Of a stretch of DNA of 64,000 bases, positions 36,481-47,898 are shown one piece after another (positions within the stretch are counted from its first letter, which is position 1; each line of letters starts with the position of its first letter). The notes beneath the pieces were generated by a model, which was given only the letters and a program-made list of their open reading frames with translations, did no database searches and had not been told where the DNA came from. The stretch spans positions 13,503,325 to 13,567,324 of the forward strand of contig JAFMSR010000003.1 of the NCBI GenBank assembly GCA_022818135.1, read 5' to 3'. Source of the stretch: Saxidomus purpurata (taxonomy: Eukaryota > Mollusca > Bivalvia > Venerida > Veneridae). The translations under genes were made by a program, and so were the position numbers.

Positions 36481-38545
36481 AATATACACCTTGATAAAAG
36501 TTATGCAAATTATTAAATTTAATGTTTTTATTTTTATTGTTAGTTCTAACATGACTCACGATTTTGTCTCTATATACAAAGAGTAGAAAAATTATGTTAT
36601 ATGAAACCATAAACAATGATAAATGCCGTCCTACTTTTATTTGGCTGTTCCGGTATTACTCCCCCGGTAAAGTTGTCAATGAAAGTCACGTGATGTAAAC
36701 ATATTCGTCTGCATTGTAAATATCGTAGTAATGGCTACATCTTTGCCATATATGCCGGTTATTGGCTCCCTATGCACGGCAAGGCGTTTATTGGGCACAT
36801 GGAGAGTAATAAGTCACACACATGATGGGCTTGTTTAAACAACAATGTTCACCAATAATACAAATTGAAGGAAAAATCTTACTTTTTTATCTTACGATTT
36901 CCGTGAATGTTAACATCCTCAAAAGATTAAATTAGCTGCGCAATTCTCACGAAATGACTACTCAGCAATTTATAAGGGGATTTCCCCTCAATTTCATTTC
37001 ATTAATAATATGTTACAAAATATGTTTATGTTATGGTTAATGCGAACGAGAGCTGACAATGTTTGCATGGCAAAATTCAGATAACATCAGAGTACTTGGG
37101 ACGATCTGGTTGCTTGATAATTTGGCCGAAATATTGGTGACCAAGGAGTTGGTGGTGTTGATATGAATAATGAATGATTCAAGCTTTAGGCGGAGACGGG
37201 TTGTCTCCCTGGCTCAGGTGGTCCATTTACACGCTACGTCTGAAAACCGCTATATTAAAATCTAAACAAGTTCATCGATATACAAATACAAAGTAAACAA
37301 TTGTTTGGCTAGATGGACACATTATTTTAATAATGTCAAAATCTTGTGAATATTGGTAATTTCTAAAATGATATAATGGTCTTATTAGAGTTTCGTATAT
37401 ACAATGACCGTCTGCAGCAACTGTCCATGAACCCAACCCCTCAGACTTGTGTTTTCTTGTGGTCAATTACGGCTGAAAATACACAGTAGCCATTTACTTT
37501 GCAAGCTACGTAAAATGTGTGTTACCAATCTAACCGGTTATTATTGTAAGTCTACAATTAAAGTATGTTTTAGACAGTAGTCAGATTGCCAGTAAGTTCA
37601 AAGTAAAGATTTATTTCCCTATCCAAATAGGTTCAATTCAAGGGAGGGAAGCACAACTACATTTTGTTAAACTGTTGTATGGTATAGATAGTGCAGATCA
37701 TTATCAGCCTGTACAGCCAAGACTTGCACTGTTTGCTATTCAGTAACCTTTTCACTGAACTTGACCTTTTCTCGATTTACTCAGTTTACATAAAAAGAAG
37801 TCAGAGGCTCTTAACCAAACTATCGCCTTGACCTTTGCCGCCTTTGGAAATAAAAATATTCCTCAAAAATTCATTAAAAGCCTTAAAGCCTTAAAGTGGT
37901 TAAGGATATAAAATAACTTCACATTCAGATAAAAAAATGGGACATACTAAAATGTATGTCCTGTTTATAAAGGCCATATACCGATATTCTTCTCCAATTA
38001 GTTTTATCTTCTGTAACAGCCATAAGAGATAATCTGGAAGGAATTAAAAACAAGCTGGCAGACGGCAAAACTGGTCCATGCCAACCTTTAACCCCTATTG
38101 ATTATTTTTTCTGTGCATTATATGACGTCTTTGCTGATTGTTCCTTTGTGCTGTCTGTGCTTGTTCCACTTTGAGAAAGATCAACATTCGAGCTGTACTG
38201 TGTACCTTCTCCTAAACCCATTTGTCTTTGAATTCTTTATACTAAGATGTGCTTGAATGTTAGGTGAGGATTACGTAATGTACGTACGAGAAACATGTAA
38301 CAGTCAGTATGTACCGAAACTGGCTCAAAGCTATTGTCGCTAAGATTTTCGTACCTGTTTCTTCAGGCACATTATTTATTGTCAAATTCCATCCGCTTAA
38401 AAGAAAAGTACATGTATTACTCGTTGTCTTCATTGCAGCACATCTTTAAAAGAAACTCAAGGCAATGGTTAAATGACTCTTCGTTTAACCATTAAGCTGG
38501 TACTTGCAATAACGTCATGCCATACAGTCACAAACCTATATCAAC
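36481..38545. other. Intergenic DNA
   Basis: No gene or strong repeat recognised. 37,190-37,240 contains an A-box-like 'tggctcaggtggtc' without a following B box. Confidence 0.4.
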
Positions 38546-39704
38546 TTAACGGTCCTAACTCAGCTTATTTCTAGTACATTTCTATTTCCATAAAAGGGAG
38601 CCTGTACTTATACTTAAGCATGGTAATGCAAAACAGATAGATCGGCTGACGGACGTTGGTATGCACGGTTTAATTAACAGCTGGAGAAACTTATTGTTTA
38701 CAATTTGTACTTGACAACAATGCCTGTTGTTTCGACATGTCTATTGTGAAACAACCGCATTTAGTGGGAAAACGACAATGAACAAACTATTTAAGATGAT
38801 TTATTATCCGATTACATGTCCCAAAACCAGCAACAAAAACATTTAAAATAATATGATATTTAACAACTACAAACATAAAGAGCAACAGCGGCCAAGGGAA
38901 GTTTTTCGGATTTAAACAAATGTATTGACCGACTAATATTTTCTATGATGGTCAATGTAAATTTGTTTTCAAAGTTCAAATATGACCAAAAACACACAAA
39001 AACCAAGTTTTGTCATTTAAAGTCCAAGGAGCACTTTAAATACTCGTATAATAGAATAATTACGGATACAATAACGATTACAATAACGATTGACCTGTGT
39101 TTTGTTTATTCTAAAACAACTTTAACGTGTACCTTTCTTTCATATTTATATAGCTGTTTGTCAGAGAGCGTTCCTTATGTTTTGAAATATCATTGAAAAC
39201 AATAATGCACTTTGTACAATGTATATCGCGTGTGCTTTGGATTTAAAAGAAGAACTGATAGAAATTGTTTGTACCAATAACGGTCAATTTTGCCGGTAAA
39301 ACATATGTCGTGGTAATATAAGAACTCCAAGTATATTATATCAAAAGTGAAAAGTGCTTCTGGAACTTTAACAGTTGTGACAGATTCATGATGTGACAGT
39401 GAATACATTTTCCCATTTGGTATGGTTTTGATGTTTCATGATAAATGTGGACCTGTAACACAAAACTTAGCCAAGACATACCGAAGCAAACGACGTCAGT
39501 ATAAGATTTCTTCAAACAATGAAAGAGCTAACAAAAAACGGCATTCATACACTTATATACAAAATACAGAAAAAGTAGCAACATAGAAAAATTAATAATC
39601 ACTTAATCAACTGTGAACTATTTCGAGTACTCATTTGGTATTTTTGTCACCGCCTCTTAACATCAAGAAAGATTTTATAACTTAACTGTTTCCGTATAAA
39701 GGAA

Positions 39705-40115
39705 TATTAGGTTATTTAACATTGTGTTGTACAATACGGTATTGTACAGTACAATGTTAAATAACCTTTTTATTCTATATCTATTTTATTTTAGTTTAAA
39801 TTAAAAATGATTCACTGAATATCGTATTTCTGCCTTTTCTTCGTTTTTGTGTTTACAAGCAAACGACAAATAATCCTGATTTGAAGACGAACTCTGTACA
39901 TAGAGTGCCTACTTCATCCGATTTTCATTCGGATCATTTTCACGCGTTTCGGGCTTTATCGTATGTTTAACATGGGACTGTTGAACCGTCCAAATATGGA
40001 AAAAATACAGGATTTTTTGTACGCACGTGCGTTCAATATAATAATATATTGTACGGTCACTTGTTGCAAATAAACGTTCACGTTTGGATAAATAAAATAG
40101 ATATAGAATAATGTA
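39705..40115. mobile_element. Copy-2-specific insertion with hairpin and inverted ends
   Basis: Copy 1 reads straight through at about 18,427. The insertion opens with a near-perfect 60-bp hairpin (39,709-39,768; 'aggttatttaacattg' facing 'caatgttaaataacct'). A further inverted pair links TATTCTATATCTATTTTATT (39,771 on) with its complement at about 40,084-40,107. It is likely a MITE-class element. Confidence 0.65.
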
Positions 40116-40589
40116 ATGTATAATGTAATGTATCAAAACTCAGGAGCTTTGTTTTATAGTCACTCACATGTCCTAAATAGCCAATACACTGTTATAAAGT
40201 GAGGCAACAACCGCTTTAAGTGGCGACTTTGGCTGCTTCCTTTGGTTCGCTGCTTAAGACAGGTATGACTGTAGAATCTATTCTATTTCCGTCTTATTAA
40301 AGATAAAAAAACATTTGCCGAATAAAAAGAGTGAAGAGAAAAGTCATACACTTACATCAGTGTTTCTTTGGTAAAAATGTGCCTATAGAGTATGTATGTT
40401 ATTTAATTTTGCCGCTGTGAAATAAATTTGAAAACTGCACTACATGTATACTAAAAACGTTTGATCTGTTAAAAGCGACAACAAACGTAAGTTAATGCAG
40501 CTAAACGTTGAAAACTATCCAAACGTTGAAAAACAATATCGAAAAACATATAAGCAAAAAATGTACATTTAAACAAGTAATATCTTTGA

Positions 40590-41085
40590 AAAAAAGATGG
40601 TCGACGTAGGTGACGTAATAAACCCATTTTGTGTTTCAGAAGGCTCCCGGGCAGTACACTGCTTATTCCGGTACCGAAACGCTAGCCAATAATCAATGAC
40701 GCTAGATGTCCGGCCCCGGACAACACCTCGTTGAATACAAAAGTTGATCTTCGTACTGTCCAGAAACCTTGACATAACGTGTTCTGTTTTTTCTTTTTTT
40801 GCAACATGATTTATTATAAATAACTATAATATAAAAAAATATACACATTTTGTGTTTCAGAAGGCTCCCGGGCAGTACACTGCTTATTCCGGTACCGAAA
40901 CGCTAGCCAATAATTTGCAGATTCTGATTGGTCACATTATAACGAAGTTGGTTAGCAACGCGTCCATACCAACGGAAGTTCAAATCAAAAGTATACGACT
41001 ACGTCGAAAAAATGTAAATAGAATGCAAATTTTAAAATCAGCACTCTTACATAAATGACAGGCATCATAAGAACACGAGTAATCG
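40590..41085. mobile_element. Copy-2-specific insertion with an exact 69-bp direct repeat
   Basis: This segment lies between 'tgtacatttaaacaa' and 'atatatcttagtttacca', which are close together in copy 1 (about 18,701-18,758). It holds the same 69 bases at 40,625-40,693 and 40,846-40,914. Each repeat begins with an acceptor-like TTTGTGTTTCAG followed by an open stretch (KAPGQYTAYSGTETLANN). The second copy extends into an open frame to 41,058. No family recognised. Confidence 0.55.
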
Positions 41086-42828
41086 AACGAAGTGCTTACA
41101 TATATCTTAGTTTACCAATTCTCTAATATCTTTTCTCAAAGAAAGTTGAAGTTTTAAGAAAAGAATGGTTAAAAGAAAGGATATACTAATACATAAAACG
41201 TAAAACTAATGGCTATAATCAAAAACATAAACAAAGTTTTTAAAAAAAAATACAAAGCAGTTTGAGAAAATCTGTTGACAAGTTTGGTTAGCTTGGTTTG
41301 ACGACACCGCTTCACTGTATTTTGATATTGAAAAAGAGTAACGATTTGTTAGCCTACAAGTTCGAGAATGCAGATATAATTTACAGGCATTTATACTGGA
41401 ACCTTTTTATTTGATGATTCGATCTAAAATATATTAATTTCAGACAGTGTCCGAAGAACCTTATTTTCACAAAAACGCTGAGAGCCAGCAGCTTAAGACG
41501 CCACTCATAATTTTCTGAAATTCACCTACGCACCACAGCTCTGAGCTAATTTTAAATGCCATATTGGGTTGGTTATCACGGATTTAAATATACTGAAGTT
41601 GCGCTACTTTTCAAACATAATGTATCTTTATGAAAATTTAATAAATCTTTATGCGAAGACTTGATTATTGATGTCCAGTTGCCCTTTTGTCTTATATCGC
41701 CTATCCGTTATACTACTCCTTGAAAGTCAACCATATGCTTTGGCATAAAATGTTTTATATTGACCAAAAATATAATAAGATGAATAAATTTAGTTACACT
41801 ACATAGCCGACTATATTCCGGTACATGTCTTTGTCTAATGTATCATCTGCATGCAATACAAATCAGCCCCACCACGAGACCATCAGCCTTAATGACATGA
41901 TATTAGTTATAACACAAATATGCATAGCTTTGTATGATGTATCAACTACATGCAATTCAAATCAGCCGAATCATGAGTACTTCAGCTTTCATGACATAAT
42001 ACAAATATTTGTAATAATTAATTGCATTTAAAGTGACAGAGAACGTGCATATCAACTCATGATTTTCCGTGGTTTTGTTTAGCATAGAACAGGTTTCTAA
42101 CAGTCACTTCTGATACAATTGTATAAAGTTGGCTGAAAATTATAAGAAAATACTATAATGAAATGTTGTTGACATGGAAACATACTCAAACGTATCTCAA
42201 ATTTGTTTATGTGGTTGCATGTGTTTTAAAAGTCTCATATTGACCATAAAAGGATTTTGTCGTAAAATATCACAGTAAACTAAAACTCTCAAAATTACTA
42301 TTTCAGCTTAATTGTCCCATATTTCCCCAAATGAATGTAGTATGTTCAACAAAAGAACAAATGTAACTTTGACGTCAAAGTACGTCTTGTATGGTTTCAT
42401 GGCTACATGTTGATTTATTCTATATATTGGTGATTTAAAATCATGATTTTCTTTTTGAAAGTCTTGAAGTAGCTTCTATTGATGATGTTCTAGAATTTTC
42501 AGAACAGAAAATTAATAAATTTCCATTACGACATAAAACCAAAAACAATTTCATTTTGAATACCCTGTCATCAAGTCTGATTTTCTTACGACCTGGCTTA
42601 CATAAATTTAACTAAAGAATGGTTACATGTGTATCATATGAAATGCATATCTATAAGAAACACTTGAAAGTCAAACAAATTTATATTCTACACACTATGT
42701 ACATTGTTAGTATAGCAAGTCGACCAGTGCGCGCAATTATCCAGAAATTCAAGGAATGTCACACGGTAAAGATTGCAGATTTTAGAAATAATAAATGTTT
42801 CCCTTGATTGATTCGTCGATTAAAATTA

Positions 42829-43706
42829 AGTCAGAAGTTAAGATGCGTAGTAATTATATCACGAGTGCGAAACGAGTGATTTAATTTTCACATCTGAACG
42901 ACTACCTGCATCTTATTTGACGACAAAATATTGTGAGACATTTATTATTTGGATTCTAACACGACATTTGCCTTTTATTTTAATTGTTCGCATCTGAACA
43001 GCTGGCTATATTTTATTCCACGGTAAAATACAGGGAGGCGTTTATTGTTTCGATTCTAACACTATAAGAATCTTTCACTGGTTGCACGTGCAGATGGGAA
43101 TATCTGGCTCGAGGGTATCTGTTTTGGCGGTAACGAGGCTCTGCCGAGTTACCGCCAAAACTGTTACCCGAGAGCCGGATATTCTCATTTGCACGTGCAA
43201 CCAGTGATAGATTCTTTTTCTTGCATGCCATATTCTACTAATAATAGCAGAAATAAAGTTAAACTGATGACTTATATTAACGCGCTATTTTGTTGTAGTA
43301 ATGTATCAATAAAGCATTCATTCATAAAAGTAGTTCGTTCTGACGTCATTAAGTCATCTTATACCAGGGGGTGTAAGATGAGATTTTCTAGCACTGGTAA
43401 AAACTGCAGATATCACGATCTGGTATGCAAGAAAAAATTGTCTTTGAAAAATACCCCGAACTATGTTCAGCGCGTAGCAACATTCCATTGTAACTAACAA
43501 GCACGGAATGCGATTGGACGCCTGCGTCATTTACCGGACGTGTTGCCCGTGGAAAACGTGATCTGTATTTTATCGTTAAATAATGTATAGCTTTTTGTCA
43601 TCTATAGCTATATACAAAAAGTTGCGGATCGTGTTAGAATGTGAATTAATGTACATATTCTTTTCCTCTATATTTATACAGAAAAAGTTGCGGATCGTGT
43701 TAGAAT
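42829..43706 (+). mobile_element. Family H hairpin repeat, copy 3, with nested insertions
   Basis: The hairpin starts at about 42,833 ('gaagttaagatgcgtagtaa'), with ATTCTAACAC at about 42,953 and again at 43,052, and ends with 'gttgcggatcgtgttagaat' at about 43,640 and 43,706. Compared with copy 1 (21,053 region) about 375 bp (43,061-43,437) are extra, including the hairpin listed next and a second inverted pair (TTCTTGCATGCCA, about 43,219, and TGGTATGCAAGAAAA, about 43,421). It is a layered nest of MITEs. Confidence 0.65.
43067..43215. repeat. 149-bp hairpin, near-perfect arms
   Basis: Arms of about 68 bp (43,067-43,134 and 43,148-43,215) with 'cactggttgcacgtgca' facing 'tgcacgtgcaaccagtg', and 'ttttggcggtaac' facing 'gttaccgccaaaa', separated by a 13-nt loop. 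It is absent from duplication copy 1, so it arrived after the duplication. Confidence 0.88.
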
Positions 43707-45774
43707 CCCAGTAATTAGATCACAAGCCTTAAGGACACGTGCTCTTAATTCACGAACTGGAGTTAACATAGCGAATTTACTACTTCGATTAACCTATACC
43801 TTAAGTTAAATGATCTTTTATTTTGCACTTTGTGTATACATATAATGTCGCAATACGACGCAGTGCATATATATTACAAACAAAGGCAAAAAAAGGTAGA
43901 GCCAAAAGTTCTTACGACATTATAAAGGGATCTTCCTTTATTAAATGTATCTAAAATGGCAGCTGTTCTAATATGTTCAAAGGGCAAAAACCTATCCGTG
44001 TGTGGAAAAGGGTAACCTATTTCTTAACATCAAAAGAACGGAATCGAGAACTGCATTTTCGTGATGGAGTTATGAGTTGATGTAAAATGTCTTTGCGTTA
44101 CCGTTTATCAATGTATCACTTGATTTTCTTCTTAGCTTATAGAAGTAAAAGCACGGTAGAATGGTACTTAATTGATATAAATCATGTTTGTAGGTCAAGT
44201 ATACCTACAACTGCATAGTATCTCAAACTGAATTTCTTATACAAGATACATATAAATACAATCAATACACAAGACAAAAACTGAGATACTGTTAAAATCT
44301 TTATATTCGCGAGTTGTTTATTTTGCAAAAGTTAGAAAAAAAATAAAAACCTTCCGAAAAAAGAACTTTTACAGTATATATCTCATATTTCAACAATGGA
44401 GGTTTACATCAATAAGAGAAAAAATAGCAGTCACATAAGGTAAAAATGAAGAAAATGTCAATAATTGCCAAACATTAAAGAATGAAATTAGGCGAAAATA
44501 CGTCTGTTTCCGGTCTCTTTGCCAAAATAATTAAAGGTCGGCAGGTTTTTTTATTATTATTATTTTGTCTTTTTAGCTCTGATACACTTGAAAATTTGTA
44601 TTTTTCAATAATTTTCTTATCATAAAAATTATCATAAAAATGTTTGAAGTCGGCAGTAAAAAGTTAAGGTCGGTCGCGACACCGGAAACACACCTATGTT
44701 TTGGCCTTAGGACTTCTAAAATGAATGTGTCCATAGCATCGTATCTCAAACTGAACTTTTTATACAAGATACATTTAACCAAAAACAATACCCAAGAAAA
44801 AAAATGAGATATTGTAAAAGTTTTCATATTCGCAAGTTGTTTTTTTTGCGATTTTCGAGTTTTCTATTTATTCGCGACTTTTTGAATTCGCGAGCGAGCA
44901 CTGTGTGATATATATTAATTGTTTGCCATTTTACCGAGTTTAATGAATTTTCGGTATATATCTCATCATCTTACATCATTGAAATTTCACGTCAATAAGA
45001 TATAAAAGCAATCAAATAATGTAAAACTGAAAAAATGTCAATTAAAGCCAAACATTAAATAATGAAATTAGGCCAAAATGTTTGTTTCCGGTCTATTTGC
45101 CAAACAATTTAAGGTCGGTGGTCGGTCGGCAGGTTTTCTTCTTATTTTTAATTATTTTGTCGTGTTTGGTCTGCACACGTTTGGACGTTTTATCATAAAA
45201 ACATTTTGAGTAGGCAGTAAAAAATTAAGATGGGCCATGAGACCGGAAAAACATATTTTTTGGCCTTAGAAATACAAGTGAATAAGCAACAGTTCCCTGC
45301 TACATTGTCCATCTTCAGTTTGGACAGTCATATTCATTGTACAAATAGTGGCCCGACGGAATAATTAGCAGAGCAGATCATGTTCAGCAATATTGAATGC
45401 CCAGGGCGATCATGATCTACACATATCTCAAAGGCATAATGTCTTGTCATTAGCAGAGTTAGAGTTGCTGATATCAAAAATGCAATTATACATCATTAAA
45501 CAAATTAACAAGCAATGCATAGTCAATAAATGTCTAAATACGTGTTTAAAACACTTTAACAATATAGACCTATCGCTAAATGTAATTCATACTCCCACCA
45601 ATGTTTATTCCGCTCCTCGCTTGATGGTAAAGTGTAATGTATAAAAGGAAATAATTTGTAAATAAACTCTAAAAGATGTATATACATGTACCTAGGAAAT
45701 GTCTACAAACTATATTTGAATGGATTCAAAATAGAGTTTTATTGATTTATTTAAGTGAGAAAGAGGATATAAAC

Positions 45775-46042
45775 TGACACTGAATTTTACTCATTAACAC
45801 GATGCCACGGCTTCAAGAAAATGAACAAATTCATGCACTTCTGCAACTTGCATCCGGCGTCGGCGTCTCTGACGTCGCTAGGCAGTTTAACTGCCACAGA
45901 AATACCATCATGAACCTTCGACAACGTTACCGTCAAAATGGAAGCGTTAGAGATCTTCCACGAGGCCGGCAGGCCGGAGGTAACCAAGGCACGTCAGATT
46001 ATTATTACACAAGTGCACAGTTTCTTTTTGGTGTCAGTTAGA
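45775..46042 (+). mobile_element. Tc1-like deletion derivative (268 bp) with transposase N-terminus
   Basis: It is bounded by CTGACACTGAA and the inverted TTTGGTGTCAG, and absent from the matching place in copy 1 (about 23,157). An open frame starting at 45,802 encodes MPRLQENEQIHALLQLAS, SDVARQFNCHRNTIMNLRQR and SVRDLPRGRQ, a helix-turn-helix DNA-binding region of a Tc1-like transposase. It runs on for 80 codons but loses family resemblance after about residue 60. The catalytic domain is missing entirely, so it is a transposase-dead, MITE-like element from a different Tc1 lineage than the 28-kb copy. Confidence 0.82.
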
Positions 46043-46564
46043 ATTGTAAATAATCATCACTTAACAGTACTAATGCTCAATGAGTGTTTACAATGTGCAA
46101 ATGTTTGAAATACTTGCTCATTTAATATTATCAGAGGCAATTGTTCGGGACGCAATAAAGTGCATCCTGTATGCTCCTGTCCCAATATTGGTGATGGGCG
46201 GTAAAAGAAATTCTAAAAGCGATGGTCACTAGAAATGAAAGACTGAATGGCGAACAAAGCAGATTATTATCAGACTGTAAGATTTGCCATTGCCACCTAG
46301 AAAGCATGTCGCTTGTAAATGAAGAGTTCAGATTAGGTCCTGTTGTTAAAAAGGGGACCAACATGACCTAACCTATGATTAATTTTCAGTTTCGGGAATA
46401 AAAAATTGTGTCTTTTGTAGAGAGGTGTTCTTTCGTAGAGGTCGATTCCTTATATAATTCACTCAATGGGAAAGAACACGTGTGTCTCTAGGTAGGTGAC
46501 GTTCTGTGAGGTTTGGCTGTAGTTGCTAAAATCTTCATGCGAATAATGAAACGAGTCAAAGAAC

Positions 46565-47362
46565 AACCTCAACTACAAAAATTATTGTGATTCAAGCTCA
46601 ACAAAAGCTCTCTTCTGAACTAATACATAAATCTTTCTTTTCAGTGAACCGATTATCATGAAATTTATTTATTTTGTAGACAACTTTGTGTTAATGTGCA
46701 TTTGATCAATGTTCAAAAAGGTGTAGTAATTTGATCACGAGTCAGTTAGCACCGTACTTCCCCGTATGTTAAATAAATATCGTTAACAGTTATTGACTGA
46801 CTTTCCCCTTTGCGTAATGTAGTAAATTTGATGATCGTATTGGAATCCTTAACAGTATCGTGCAACGTCAAATGTTCATTCAAAACAATTCAATTTTGAA
46901 ATTTCATCGTACTAAACTGTAGTGTTAACGCACTTTTTTTCGTGTTATTACGTCTGCAGAATCCCGAGGGACGGTTGGTGCCTGAGCCCGTTAGGACGAG
47001 GGCACCAACATATCCCGAGGGTTTCTGCAGGTGTTATAACATGAAATAACGTTCGTTAGCGCTATTCTAGCAAAAAAATCATAAAAAGAGGCATGAAACT
47101 CTCTTACTGGTACGACGTTCAACAATGCGCGGGACAACGTCAGTGTTATTTACGTAATATTTATGACGTCACCAGCAGTTTTTAAGCCCGGCACTGTTGA
47201 CGCCGTACTTGATGAAAGACTTGGGAGACAGTCCATTGTTTACAATGGCCCTGTAATGCGCATAAATGAAAACGGATATGTTAACTCACGTTTTTCCTCC
47301 TGTTAAAACACCGGCAAAATAGGCTAGAATGTACTTTTCAAAAAGCTCAGCACAAAAACAAT
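46565..47362. mobile_element. Copy-2-specific insertion containing a 120-bp hairpin
   Basis: Copy 1 goes directly from 'gagtcaaagatcag' to 'gttacgaattactggtg' (about 23,540). Here some 800 bp intervene, including a hairpin at about 46,929-47,052 (CTGCAGAATCCCGAGGG facing 'cccgagggtttctgcag'; 'ggttggtgcc' facing 'ggcaccaac'). No protein recognised. Confidence 0.6.
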
Positions 47363-47898
47363 AGAATCAGTGTTACAAATTACTGGTGTTCTTTCAGCAT
47401 ATATTTAAATGTACTACTTTTCAATGCAATAAGAACACGCCATATCTTTGAATGTGATTATCTAACGACATTTAGGCAAATAATTCACTATGCATAAAAA
47501 TGAAAAATATCACAATCATAATCATTTACGTTTTGATTGTGAAGAATTGTGTCAATTTTACATTTCTTTCATCCTAACTAATAAAGATATGAATTTCATC
47601 CTAGACGTGATTTCAGAGAAAGTTTCCATGGCTTTACATTGAGTTCATCAATCAGTGTCATTTAATGAGACCAACCTTCGGACTGGTATAAAGTGGTCCC
47701 ATTGTGCAAATGGTCTTATATCGAGACTCTTTTCCTATGAAATTGACATTTGGTTCCGAAATGTTTGGTTTTAATATCGACGGCAGTCTTAATAACAGGT
47801 GGTCTTGATAATTTAAAACTATTTAAATCCAAATCGTTAATAGACATGTGTCGTATTGAACTTCGTGGATGGAGTTACGATCATCACTATTAAACAGT

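Noticed and set aside
36655..36700. 'cccccggtaaagttgtcaat' area considered as a promoter or CpG feature
   Set aside because: No downstream exon, no conserved core promoter and no duplicated counterpart to support it.
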